Origin: Nonlabens sp. YIK11
Lineage (GTDB): Bacteria > Bacteroidota > Bacteroidia > Flavobacteriales > Flavobacteriaceae
Direction: 5' to 3'
Assembly: GCF_001413925.1 (NCBI RefSeq)
Contig: NZ_LBMJ01000001.1
Location: 2,148,001-2,212,000, forward strand
Length of the DNA: 64,000 nt
The position numbers and the translations under genes are program-made. Positions 8,547 through 16,909 of the stretch are shown in pieces. Under the pieces are notes generated by a model that saw only the letters and a list, made by a program, of their open reading frames with translations, had not been told where the DNA came from and searched no databases. Every line of letters begins with the position of its first letter. Position 1 is the stretch's first letter.

Positions 8547-9497
8547 TTGAACGAACTTGTCATCGACCTTGCAGACGCAAATCCCAGAGAATTTTTTGGC
8601 GTCAAGAACAAGAATCTAGCCTTCTTAAAACAACATTATCCCAAACTTAAAATCGTCGCTCGTGGCTCTGTCATGAAGGTCTATGGCGATGAAGAACAAC
8701 TGGCCGAATTTGACAAGAGACTTGAAATGTTGCTCAAACATTTTACCAAGTACAACAAAATGGACGAGAACGTCATGGAGCGTTTATTAACCGCAAACGA
8801 GACCGAAAATTACGAGGCCAAGGGCACCAACGATGTCTTGGTTCATGGTAATAATGGAGCGCTTATACGTCCCAAAACACCCAACCAGCGTAAATTGGTA
8901 GCGCTTTGCAAGCAAAACGATATGGTTTTTGCCATAGGTCCTGCGGGAACCGGTAAAACTTATATAGGTGTCGCGCTAGCTGTTCAGGCACTTAAAAATC
9001 GCGAGGTAAAACGTATCATCATCACGCGCCCGGCTGTGGAAGCTGGCGAAAACCTTGGTTTTTTACCTGGTGACCTCAAAGAGAAACTGGATCCATATAT
9101 GCAACCCATTTATGATGCTTTGCGCGACATGGTGCCAGCAGAACGTCTCGCGTCTTACATAGAAAAAGGTACCATCCAGATTGCGCCGCTAGCTTTTATG
9201 CGTGGCCGCACGCTGGATCAGGCTTATGTTATCCTTGATGAATCCCAAAACACCACACATGCACAGATGAAGATGTTCCTGACGCGCATGGGTAAGGACG
9301 CCAAGTTTTTCATTACCGGCGATCCAGGGCAGATCGATCTACCGCGACGCACCATTTCAGGACTCAAGGAAGCCTTGTTGATCCTTAAAGAAGTAGAAGG
9401 TGTTGGTATGATGTATCTGGACGATAGCGATGTGGTACGTCACAGATTGGTCAAAAAAGTGATTGCGGCTTATAAGGAGATAGAAAATCGCAATTAG
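8547..9497 (+). CDS. phoH: PhoH family ATPase
   Basis: A 316-residue PhoH-like protein with an N-terminal KH-like region and a P-loop ATPase domain: Walker A AIGPAGTGKTY near residue 135 and Walker B YVILDESQN near residue 228. The best start is a TTG at 8547 (M-N-E-L-V-I-D-L), since no in-frame ATG lies upstream of the conserved N-terminal segment. PhoH proteins are linked to RNA metabolism and the YbeZ/YbeY system. The gene is followed by a strong hairpin (9569-9598), so it is probably monocistronic. Confidence 0.93.
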   Translation: MNELVIDLADANPREFFGVKNKNLAFLKQHYPKLKIVARGSVMKVYGDEEQLAEFDKRLEMLLKHFTKYNKMDENVMERLLTANETENYEAKGTNDVLVHGNNGALIRPKTPNQRKLVALCKQNDMVFAIGPAGTGKTYIGVALAVQALKNREVKRIIITRPAVEAGENLGFLPGDLKEKLDPYMQPIYDALRDMVPAERLASYIEKGTIQIAPLAFMRGRTLDQAYVILDESQNTTHAQMKMFLTRMGKDAKFFITGDPGQIDLPRRTISGLKEALLILKEVEGVGMMYLDDSDVVRHRLVKKVIAAYKEIENRN

Positions 9498-9511
9498 GTT
9501 TTTTGTGAGTT

Positions 9512-9527
9512 CGCTTTCGCGAAAGCG
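9512..9527. repeat. Palindrome copy 2, exact
   Basis: Intergenic, 15 bp after the phoH stop and before its terminator-like hairpin. Confidence 0.98.
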
Positions 9528-9568
9528 TGCTCTTCCCAAACATCGTCAATAACTATTGAATAAAAATG

Positions 9569-9598
9569 AATCCCATTTGCTGCATTGCAAGTGGGATT
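9569..9598 (+). terminator. Terminator-like hairpin after phoH
   Basis: AATCCCATTTGC and GCAAGTGGGATT pair around a TGCATT loop (one mismatch), followed by a weak T-rich stretch. It lies between phoH and the real start of purC, which argues against the ATG at 9566 as the purC start. Confidence 0.65.
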
Positions 9599-9631
9599 TC
9601 TGAAATTTACCAAAGATTAAAACAAACCTTC

Positions 9632-10591
9632 ATGTTCCTATTTGATACCATAACCAATACTGATTTTAAATTTCCAGGACAGCAATCTGTTTATAAAGGA
9701 AAGGTTCGTGAAGTGTACACTCTGGAAAATGATCTATTGGTCATGATCGCCAGTGATCGATTGAGTGCTTTTGACGTCGTGATGCCACGAGGTATTCCAT
9801 TTAAGGGACAAATCCTGAATCAAATAGCGACCAAAATGATGGCTGCCACGGCAGACATCGTTCCCAACTGGTTGATCGCAACGCCAGATCCTAATGTGGC
9901 GATAGGGCACAAGTGTGAGCCTTTTAAGGTAGAAATGGTCATACGAGGTTATATGAGCGGTCATGCCGCGCGCGAGTATAAATCGGGAAAACGTGAGTTG
10001 TGTGGTGTCACCATGCCTGACGGTATGAAGGAAAACGACAAGTTCCCACAACCCATCATCACACCAGCCACCAAAGCCGAAATGGGCGATCACGATGAGG
10101 ATATCTCGCGTGAAAACATTTTGGCTCGTGGAATTGTTTCCAAGGAAGATTATGAGGTGCTGGAGAAATACACACGCGCCTTATTTGAAAGAGGTACACA
10201 GCTGGCAGCAGATCGTGGTTTGATACTGGTAGATACTAAATACGAATTTGGTAAAACTGCAGATGGAACGATCGTTCTCATTGACGAGATACATACACCA
10301 GATTCTTCCAGATATTTTTATGCCGATGGTTATGAAGAACGCCAGGAAAAGGGCGTACCTCAAAAACAACTGAGTAAAGAGTTCGTACGCCAGTGGTTGA
10401 TCTCCAATGACTTTCAGGGATTAGAAGGTCAAAAAGTACCCACAATGAGCGATGAGTATATCCTATCTGTCAGTGAACGCTACATTGAGTTGTACGAGAA
10501 AATCACTGGAGAGCCATTTGATAAGGCAGACACCAATAACATTCTGGATCGTATCGAGAAGAATGTGGTAGCTTGGTTACGAAATTATTAG
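9632..10591 (+). CDS. purC: SAICAR synthase (phosphoribosylaminoimidazole-succinocarboxamide synthase)
   Basis: A 319-residue PurC of the longer, yeast-like form. It joins CAIR to aspartate in purine synthesis. Key segments are [20 protein letters not shown], the IRGYMSGHA loop, and LVDTKYEFG followed by [13 protein letters not shown]. An upstream ATG at 9566 is in frame, but the extra 22 residues are unlike PurC and would cross the phoH terminator, so ATG 9632 ([12 protein letters not shown]) is chosen. The gene stands apart from other pur genes and runs straight into the RES-domain gene. Confidence 0.95.
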   Translation: MFLFDTITNTDFKFPGQQSVYKGKVREVYTLENDLLVMIASDRLSAFDVVMPRGIPFKGQILNQIATKMMAATADIVPNWLIATPDPNVAIGHKCEPFKVEMVIRGYMSGHAAREYKSGKRELCGVTMPDGMKENDKFPQPIITPATKAEMGDHDEDISRENILARGIVSKEDYEVLEKYTRALFERGTQLAADRGLILVDTKYEFGKTADGTIVLIDEIHTPDSSRYFYADGYEERQEKGVPQKQLSKEFVRQWLISNDFQGLEGQKVPTMSDEYILSVSERYIELYEKITGEPFDKADTNNILDRIEKNVVAWLRNY

Positions 10592-10593
10592 TC

Positions 10594-11583
10594 TTGGAAG
10601 ATTTAAGGTCATTTCCAACGGAAAAACAGTCTTTAGCTTCTGTAAAAAAATTACGAGAAACAATTTGGCCTATTTATAGCCCAAACGATGATATTGAATT
10701 ATATAGAAAAAAAATTGAACAGATTATTTTTAGTGAATTTGAAATGATTCCTGACATTAAAAGGTCAATTTCCCTTTCTGATTTTTCTTTACCAATATTT
10801 AGAGTACGTCCGCTTCAATCTTTCATAGATATAAATAGGTTCTGTGAGCACAGCTATCCACCCATAAAATTTGCTTCATTAAATAGATGCAATTATAATG
10901 GAAAACCAGTTTTTTATTGTTCCAACAATCCATTAACTGCATTACTTGAAGTGGTTAGAAATACTCAATTTAAAGGAATTAAATTTTGTATTTCAAAATG
11001 GAATACTCATAACTTGAATGAGAATATTGTTTTTCAAACTTTCCTTCATTCAAAAATGAATACCAACAATAACTTTAGTTCTATACCCGAAAATGAAATT
11101 AGTGAATTAGATAAAAATTTTGAAAATAAACTCACTGATGATCAGAAGAAAGGACTATCAGTGTATCTGAAATTTCTTCACTCTACATTTTTAGATTCAG
11201 ATAATTATGAAGTTACAGCGTTTTTTGCAAATAGAGCTATGAACGCTCCACATGAATATGCTACTGATATCTTATTGTACCCGAGTAATCAAACTAATCG
11301 CAAAGGTGTTAACCTAGCAATTAGTCCAAATTTTGTTGATAATAGAATGTTTATTGAGAGGTTTTATATTGTTGAATTAAATAACATTAAACCTTCTAAA
11401 GATCAATTAAATATTACTCTGACCAAATTTGGTGAAGTAAAGAATAGTAAGGTTTATTGGAGATACTTAGACGAGAATGATGCAGATTATAGGAGTTTTT
11501 TCCTTAAAGATTTTGAAGGTGCTCTTACTAACGATTTTGGATGGAATTTTAACGTCGCCATTTCTGACGATCTACAACGGTAA
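10594..11583 (+). CDS. RES-domain protein (possible NAD-targeting toxin)
   Basis: A roughly 329-residue protein with a central RES domain: IFRVR (the R) at the domain start, then KPVFYCSNNPLTALLEV (the E), and a late DILLYPSNQTNRKGVNLAI segment with the S. RES toxins degrade NAD+ and normally pair with an Xre/MbcA antitoxin, but none is seen on either side. The protein is also longer than a typical toxin, with an extra N-terminal arm and a charged insert. Base composition is visibly more AT-rich than its neighbours, suggesting acquisition. There is no good ATG; TTG 10594 follows the purC stop, TTG 10573 overlaps it, and ATG 10744 would lose the arm. Confidence 0.72.
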   Translation: MEDLRSFPTEKQSLASVKKLRETIWPIYSPNDDIELYRKKIEQIIFSEFEMIPDIKRSISLSDFSLPIFRVRPLQSFIDINRFCEHSYPPIKFASLNRCNYNGKPVFYCSNNPLTALLEVVRNTQFKGIKFCISKWNTHNLNENIVFQTFLHSKMNTNNNFSSIPENEISELDKNFENKLTDDQKKGLSVYLKFLHSTFLDSDNYEVTAFFANRAMNAPHEYATDILLYPSNQTNRKGVNLAISPNFVDNRMFIERFYIVELNNIKPSKDQLNITLTKFGEVKNSKVYWRYLDENDADYRSFFLKDFEGALTNDFGWNFNVAISDDLQR

Positions 11584-11677
11584 AATAATTTTTAATTGAA
11601 TAGATGATCAATAGATACAACGATGTGATTTAGAATCTTTAATACATAGATCTTTGATTTTACTCTTTTTATCTTTA

Positions 11678-11721
11678 TTAATCGAATAACTGTTACTTTA
11701 ATACAAACATTATTCGATTAA
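11678..11721. repeat. 12-bp perfect inverted repeat after the RES gene
   Basis: TTAATCGAATAA (11678-11689) and TTATTCGATTAA (11710-11721) are exact reverse complements around a 20-nt spacer. No T-run follows on either side, so it is not a standard terminator. It lies in the 348-bp gap between the RES gene and proC, which holds no credible gene. Confidence 0.6.
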
Positions 11722-11769
11722 AAACCTGCCAGTAATTCAGTTTTATATCTTTTGGTGCCGATCTGGCAG
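11721..11769 (-). terminator. Terminator-like repeat facing left, no gene to serve
   Basis: CTGCCAG (11726-11732) pairs with CTGGCAG (11763-11769). Read on the minus strand the second arm is followed by GGTTTTT, the form of a terminator. No minus-strand gene lies to its right. The same seven-base arms form the minus-strand terminator at 39959-40001. Confidence 0.4.
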
Positions 11770-11837
11770 TATTTCGCGGAAGCGATCTTATCAATCATTT
11801 ATTTTATAAAGCACTGACTTTAAGGTTTTTAAACTGA

Positions 11838-11845
11838 TAACTTTG
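11838..11845 (+). promoter_or_regulatory. -7 box for proC-proB-proA
   Basis: TAACTTTG fits TAnnTTTG and lies 86 nt before the proC ATG. A start just after it would give a 5' leader of about 80 nt containing the two hairpins at 11874 and 11903. Confidence 0.45.
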
Positions 11846-11873
11846 AGTTATTTCAAATTATAAGTTTCATATG

Positions 11874-11930
11874 GCACCATCGCATGGTGCTTGCAGCTTT
11901 ACAGGTAACTAATAACCATTAAAGTTACCT
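11874..11930 (+). promoter_or_regulatory. Paired inverted repeats in the proC leader
   Basis: GCACCAT-CGC-ATGGTGC (11874-11890) is a tight hairpin with a 3-nt loop. AGGTAACT (11903-11910) and AGTTACCT (11923-11930) form a second repeat ending one base before the proC ATG. The second stem would place the start codon directly against RNA structure; alternatively it is a protein operator. The element class is not recognised. Confidence 0.5.
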
Positions 11931-11931
11931 A

Positions 11932-12732
11932 ATGAAAGTACTTGTAATAGGAGCAGGAAATATGGGACTTGCATATGCAAAGGCACTCATAAAATCTGAA
12001 TACCTAAGTAAGGACAACCTGATGATTTCAGACACCAGTCCTGAAAAAACCATAGAACTCAAGAAAGAAAGTCGGTTTGATGTGTACACCAATCTAGCCG
12101 ATTGTTTACCATCTGCAGATATTATCTTCTTAGCCGTTAAGCCTTACCACGCTGGTGAATTGCTAGCAGAGTTAAAACCATTGACCAAAAAAGACCAAGT
12201 CATTGTTTCTATCATGGCTGGTGTAACCATAAAAACTATTCAGGATGGTTTAGGCATTGTCAAGGTCGTACGTGCCATGCCTAACCTACCGGCACAGGTA
12301 GGTAAAGGATTGACTTCATTTACAGCATCTAGCGAAGTTTCTAGATTGGAGCTTTCAACCGTCCAGAAATTATTGGATACCACAGGAAAGTCCGTGTATT
12401 TAGATACTGAAAATGACATTGACGCTTCTACAGGAATTTCTGGTAGCGGTCCAGCTTATGTGTTTTATTTTATGCAATCCATGATGGAAGCCGCAAAAAA
12501 AATGGGCTTTTCTGATCATGACTCAAAAGTTCTGGTAAGTCAGACTTTTGAAGGAGCCGTAGAGCTTTTCAATCAATCAGATTTGAGTCCAGAATCCTGG
12601 ATGAATCGTGTGGCCTCAAAAGGTGGAACCACAAGAGCTGCATTGGACTCCATGGATGATAATAATGTGCAGGATTTAATTCAGGAAGCGGCGTATGCTG
12701 CCTTTAATAGAGCTGTTGAATTAGGAAAATAG
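11932..12732 (+). CDS. proC: Pyrroline-5-carboxylate reductase
   Basis: A 266-residue ProC, the last step of proline synthesis (P5C to proline with NAD(P)H). The N-terminus has the dinucleotide-binding GAGNMGLAYAKAL. Further on are VRAMPNLPAQVGKG, SGSGPAYVFYFM and the C-terminal RVASKGGTTRAAL signature. The ATG follows the inverted repeat at 11903-11930. It leads a proC-proB-proA operon with a 2-bp gap to proB, so all three proline enzymes are made together. Confidence 0.96.
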   Translation: MKVLVIGAGNMGLAYAKALIKSEYLSKDNLMISDTSPEKTIELKKESRFDVYTNLADCLPSADIIFLAVKPYHAGELLAELKPLTKKDQVIVSIMAGVTIKTIQDGLGIVKVVRAMPNLPAQVGKGLTSFTASSEVSRLELSTVQKLLDTTGKSVYLDTENDIDASTGISGSGPAYVFYFMQSMMEAAKKMGFSDHDSKVLVSQTFEGAVELFNQSDLSPESWMNRVASKGGTTRAALDSMDDNNVQDLIQEAAYAAFNRAVELGK

Positions 12733-12734
12733 AT

Positions 12735-13547
12735 ATGTTAGACTTAGATAAAGCAAGAAAGAGACATAAAAAGAGAGTTGTCGTAAAAGTCGGAACTAAT
12801 GTGATGACCAATAAAGACAATCGAATTGTGAGACCTATTTTAAAAAAATTGGTGGATCAAATTGCCCGATTGTATGAGGAAGATATCATTACGGTATTGA
12901 TTTCTTCAGGATCTGTCATTGCAGGAATGGAAGTTCTGGACGATAATGATATTGAAGATATTACGATCAGACGTCAGGTGTATTCCGCAGTTGGACAACC
13001 TAGAATGATGCGTCATTACTATAGCATCTTTCACGATTATGGGATGCGTTGTGCTCAAGTACTCGCCACTAAACGTGATTTTGCAGAAGGTAAGCACCGT
13101 GACAACATGATCAATTGCTATGAAGGTTTGTTGAGTCAAGGAATTGTACCCATCGCAAATGAAGACGATGCCGTTTCACTATCCATGTCGATGTTTTCAG
13201 ACAACGACGAACTTGCCAGCCTAGTAGCAGAATTGATACAGGCAGATATGTTGATATTATTGACTGATATCGATGGTGTTTATGATGGTAACCCAGCAGA
13301 TGAATCGTCCAGACTGATTAAAACCGTGACCACCAATCAACCGGTAGAGCAGTTTATTCAATCTTCCAATAAAAGTGAAGGAGAAGGACGTGGCGGAATG
13401 AAATCAAAAATAAACGTAGCAAAGCAAACTGCTGCCAAAAATATTCCAACCTACATCGCGAACGGAAAACGAGAAGATTGCATCATTGATATTGTCAATG
13501 GAAAAGATGTAGGAACACGTGTCCACCTAGTAGAAGAAGAAGCGTAA
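12735..13547 (+). CDS. proB: Glutamate 5-kinase (short form without PUA domain)
   Basis: A 270-residue amino-acid kinase that phosphorylates glutamate in the first step of proline synthesis. Motifs include VVKVGTNVMT at the N-terminus, ISSGSVIAG, ANEDDAVS, SDNDELASLVA, LTDIDGVYDGNP and GRGGMKSKI. It ends just after the kinase domain and lacks the C-terminal PUA domain of the roughly 370-residue E. coli enzyme. That is normal for many Bacteroidota and may alter proline feedback. It lies 2 bp after proC and 27 bp before proA. Confidence 0.95.
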   Translation: MLDLDKARKRHKKRVVVKVGTNVMTNKDNRIVRPILKKLVDQIARLYEEDIITVLISSGSVIAGMEVLDDNDIEDITIRRQVYSAVGQPRMMRHYYSIFHDYGMRCAQVLATKRDFAEGKHRDNMINCYEGLLSQGIVPIANEDDAVSLSMSMFSDNDELASLVAELIQADMLILLTDIDGVYDGNPADESSRLIKTVTTNQPVEQFIQSSNKSEGEGRGGMKSKINVAKQTAAKNIPTYIANGKREDCIIDIVNGKDVGTRVHLVEEEA

Positions 13548-13574
13548 AGCGTAAAAAAAATTGAAACAAACAGA

Positions 13575-14774
13575 ATGAAATTATTGAAAGAAGACATAAA
13601 AAATAATGTATTACAGTCCATGATGGAGCTATTGGCACAGCGCAAGGATCACATCATTGCGGCCAATAAAAAAGATCTAGAGGCTTTTAGCGGTGATGAT
13701 CAGGCGCTTTATGAGCGATTGATTGTTGACGACAGTAAAGTAGAGGACATGATTCGTGCCGTGCGTGAGGTTAAAGATCAGCAGGATCCTGTTGGGCAAA
13801 CGATTAGTGATGACACCTTGGAAAATGGATTGAACATCACCAATAGAACAGCGCCCTTTGGAACCATCATGATCATTTATGAATCACGACCAGATGTCAC
13901 CATCGAGGCCGCCGTTCTCGCCTTTAAAGCCAATAATAAGATATTACTCAAAGGTGGTAAAGAAGCGCACCACAGCAATGAAGAACTTGTAAAATGTTGG
14001 CATCAAGCCTTGAAGGATAATGATCTTTCCACTGACTGGATCCAATATCTTAAGATGGATCGCACAGCTACTCAGGAGTTTTTAAAGAACCCAGATCAGC
14101 CATTAGATCTCATCGTACCACGTGGTGGTGAACGACTTATTGAATTTGTCAAATTGCATGCAAAATGCGCCGTTCTGGTAAGTGGTCGCGGTAATAATTT
14201 TGCCTATGTCGCACCAAGCGCAGATATTGAAAAAGTAATTCCGGTTATCGTGAATGCCAAAACCAATAAAATTTCTGGCTGTAATGCTCTTGACAAAATT
14301 TACATCGATCAAAATCATCCCGATTTTGAAAATGTAAGTCGCAGGATAGAAAAAGAGTTGACGGATAAAGAGGTTCATATTGTCGCTAGTAAAGAATTTA
14401 CCGACATCTTAGAAACCAATGATCTGATTGAAGATCAAAATGTCTGGTTTCAGGAATTTCTAGCTAGAAAAGCAGCCATGGGAACAGTCAATGGATTGGC
14501 AGATGCCATCGAACGCATCAACACCTATTCTGGAGGCCATTCCAACATTATCCTAACGGAAAATAAGGATGATGCCGCCACTTTTATGGAGCAAATCGAT
14601 AGTGCAGCGGTGTACCATAACGCCTCTACACGATTTACAGATGGTGGACAAATGGGCGTAGGTGCAGAGCTTGCCATTAGTACGGACAAGCTGCATCACC
14701 GCGGGCCACTAGGATTGAAACAATTAGTTACCAATAAATACTATGTTTCAGGTACCGGACAGATTCGTGAATAG
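13575..14774 (+). CDS. proA: Gamma-glutamyl phosphate reductase
   Basis: A 399-residue ProA, an aldehyde-dehydrogenase-fold enzyme that reduces glutamyl-5-phosphate to the semialdehyde. It shows FGTIMIIYESRPDVTIEA, LILKGGKEA-type binding (ILLKGGKEAHHSN), PRGGERLIEFV, the catalytic-loop region SGCNALDKIYID, and the C-terminal FTDGGQMGVGAELAIST and HHRGPLGLKQL. It closes the proline operon and is followed by a strong terminator. Confidence 0.96.
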   Translation: MKLLKEDIKNNVLQSMMELLAQRKDHIIAANKKDLEAFSGDDQALYERLIVDDSKVEDMIRAVREVKDQQDPVGQTISDDTLENGLNITNRTAPFGTIMIIYESRPDVTIEAAVLAFKANNKILLKGGKEAHHSNEELVKCWHQALKDNDLSTDWIQYLKMDRTATQEFLKNPDQPLDLIVPRGGERLIEFVKLHAKCAVLVSGRGNNFAYVAPSADIEKVIPVIVNAKTNKISGCNALDKIYIDQNHPDFENVSRRIEKELTDKEVHIVASKEFTDILETNDLIEDQNVWFQEFLARKAAMGTVNGLADAIERINTYSGGHSNIILTENKDDAATFMEQIDSAAVYHNASTRFTDGGQMGVGAELAISTDKLHHRGPLGLKQLVTNKYYVSGTGQIRE

Positions 14775-14798
14775 TATTTGAAATATTCTAGGTAAACT

Positions 14799-14829
14799 AA
14801 AAGCTCAGATGTGATTCTGAGCTTTTTTT
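14799..14829 (+). terminator. Rho-independent terminator after proA
   Basis: AAAAGCTCAGA and TCTGAGCTTTT pair around a 6-nt loop, followed by a T-run. It lies 25 bp after the proA stop. Confidence 0.9.
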
Positions 14830-14920
14830 ATTTCACTTTTCTGCCTGTCAGACAGACACGAAAGCGCAGTCAATTTTAATAGCAATTCAACCACATCACG
14901 GTTTAGAAATGCATTTAATA

Positions 14921-16753
14921 TTATTGATACCCAGCAGCTTGTAAATTGAACAATCTGGAATACGTCTGCGGATTATTCATGAGTTCTTCATGCGTCCCAA
15001 TTTCTTCAATCTTGCCATTTTTCAATACCAGAATACGATCTGCCATGCGTACGGTGGAGAATCGGTGCGAGATAATGATGCTGGTTTTACCTTTAGTAAG
15101 CCCTATAAATCGCTCAAACACATCAAATTCCGCTTGCGCGTCCAGTGCGCTGGTCGGCTCGTCCAGCACCATGATGTCGGCATTTTTCATGTAGGCTCTC
15201 GCGAGCGCAACTTTTTGCCACTGTCCACCACTTAGTTCTTGACCTTTGGCAAAACGACGTCCCAGTTGCTGGTCAATGCCGTCTGTCATCTCTGCAATGA
15301 CCTGACTGGCGAGGCTGCGCTCTGCTGCGTCTGTAATCAAGGAATCATTGTCGATTTGGGCAATGTCTCCTACGGCTATGTTTTCGCGTAAGCGAAATTC
15401 ATACTTGAAAAAATCCTGAAATATCACACCAAATCTTGCCCGGTATTCTTCTTTAGAAAATTTCTTGATGTTGATGCCGTCAAGCAAAATTTCACCGCTA
15501 GTAGGCTCGTAAAATCTTAAAATTAGCTTGATGAGCGTGGTTTTACCAGCACCATTCTCGCCTACAAAGGCAATCTTCTCGCCGGCCTTTATATGGAAAC
15601 TGACACCTTTAAGCACCGGTGTGTCACTGCCTGGATAATGAAATTGAACATTTCTTAGCTCAAATCCTTCGGTAATGACTTCTGGTAATGGTACAGGATT
15701 GATTGTGTGTTGCTCTAGAGGTATATCGAGAAAGTCAAAATAATCCCTTAAATACAAAGCACTTTCTGAAATGCGGGTGAATCGTGAAAAAAACTGTTGC
15801 AAGTTGTTGCGTAATCTATTGAATGATCCAGATAAGAAGGTCAATTCACCTATAGTTAGAACGCCAGCGATGACCTCAATAATGATAAACACATAAGCAC
15901 CATAATAGGACAAGGTTCCCAATATATTGAAAAGGGAGCCGTAGATACTTTGCTTGATCGACAGGTTTTTATTGATGTGGTAGTACTTGTTGGACAAGTT
16001 TTTAAATCGCAGCGCGATATAATCGGTAAGTCCAAAAAGCTTCACCTCTTTGGCCGTGGTATTGTTGGCACCTACAAATCTTAGGTAATCCAACTCACGA
16101 CGTTCTGCGGTCCAGCTGCGTGCGAGAGAATAGCGGTGCGAACTGTATTTTGCCTCATTGATAAACGATGGTATAATACTTAGGATCAAAAGAACAATTA
16201 GCCAAGGTTCAAAATAGATAAGTGCAGCAATTAAAGAAACAATGGAAATGAGCGCCTGTACCTGTCCTAGCGCGTCACTCATTAAGTTTACACGACCATT
16301 GGTTTGCTGTCTGGCACGTTCCAGTTTGTCATAGAATTCTGGATCTTCCAATTGTTCCAGAGAAAGTTCATTCGTCTTGCGTATAATTTTTTCTGAGGAA
16401 GCGTTGGAGTAGAGGTCGCCTATCAAACCATCAGTAAGTGTGACGAGTCTGTTGAGTAATTCTGTCAGAATCACGACACCTAGTTCGATACCTACAAAAG
16501 TCCAAAGCCTCGTTAGGTCTTGTTCTTCAAGAGCAATTTGGGTGATGATTTCATCAATGATGATTTTCCCTATCCACAAAGTAATCACTGGTGACAGCGC
16601 GGTAAGCAGCCTGCCTATGGAATTGACCGTAAAAAGTTTGGGGCTTACGCGCCAGATTTCGCCAAAAAATCGTGGGATTGCAGACAAGGAATCAAGAGAG
16701 AAAACAGAGGTTTTCTGTTTATCTGTAATGGATTGTAATTTAGGTCTAGCCAT
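14921..16753 (-). CDS. ABC transporter, fused permease/ATPase (MsbA-like)
   Basis: A 610-residue half-transporter with a six-helix ABC membrane domain (residues about 50-330) and an ATPase domain with Walker A GENGAGKTT, Q-loop VIFQDFF, signature LSGGQ, Walker B IMVLDEP and switch histidine IISHRFS. It probably exports a lipid or drug-like substrate as a homodimer; the substrate is unknown. The ATG at 16753 lies 5 nt after a TATCTTTG box, implying an almost leaderless mRNA. A degenerate palindrome copy occurs inside at 15385-15402. Confidence 0.9.
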   Translation of the reverse strand: MARPKLQSITDKQKTSVFSLDSLSAIPRFFGEIWRVSPKLFTVNSIGRLLTALSPVITLWIGKIIIDEIITQIALEEQDLTRLWTFVGIELGVVILTELLNRLVTLTDGLIGDLYSNASSEKIIRKTNELSLEQLEDPEFYDKLERARQQTNGRVNLMSDALGQVQALISIVSLIAALIYFEPWLIVLLILSIIPSFINEAKYSSHRYSLARSWTAERRELDYLRFVGANNTTAKEVKLFGLTDYIALRFKNLSNKYYHINKNLSIKQSIYGSLFNILGTLSYYGAYVFIIIEVIAGVLTIGELTFLSGSFNRLRNNLQQFFSRFTRISESALYLRDYFDFLDIPLEQHTINPVPLPEVITEGFELRNVQFHYPGSDTPVLKGVSFHIKAGEKIAFVGENGAGKTTLIKLILRFYEPTSGEILLDGINIKKFSKEEYRARFGVIFQDFFKYEFRLRENIAVGDIAQIDNDSLITDAAERSLASQVIAEMTDGIDQQLGRRFAKGQELSGGQWQKVALARAYMKNADIMVLDEPTSALDAQAEFDVFERFIGLTKGKTSIIISHRFSTVRMADRILVLKNGKIEEIGTHEELMNNPQTYSRLFNLQAAGYQ

Positions 16754-16758
16754 GTCTG

Positions 16759-16766
16759 CAAAGATA
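16759..16766 (-). promoter_or_regulatory. -7 box 5 nt before the ABC transporter start
   Basis: CAAAGATA on the plus strand is TATCTTTG on the minus strand. Only 5 nt separate it from the ATG, which points to a leaderless transcript. No -33 TTG at 17-23 nt was found. Confidence 0.5.
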
Positions 16767-16877
16767 CTTTACAAACATTGGCTGGTTAAGATCGTTGTCA
16801 ATTTTTACCCTTGGCGTTATCCAAGATGTTCTTTGTAAGATGGAAAATTTTGTTGATAGTGATGTTTGAATGTAGTT

Positions 16878-16893
16878 CGCTTTCGCGAAAGCG
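16878..16893. repeat. Palindrome copy 3, exact
   Basis: Intergenic, between the MFS stop and the ABC transporter start; extends to the 20-mer TTCGCTTTCGCGAAAGCGAA. Confidence 0.98.
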
Positions 16894-16909
16894 AATTCAT
16901 TAAAAATCT

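Noticed and set aside
9566..9631. Upstream in-frame start for purC
   Set aside because: The extension crosses the phoH terminator hairpin and does not resemble PurC.
14846..14874. GCCTGTCAGACAGAC followed by CGAAAGCG after proA
   Set aside because: A short imperfect palindrome and half of the iterated element; too little to call a site.
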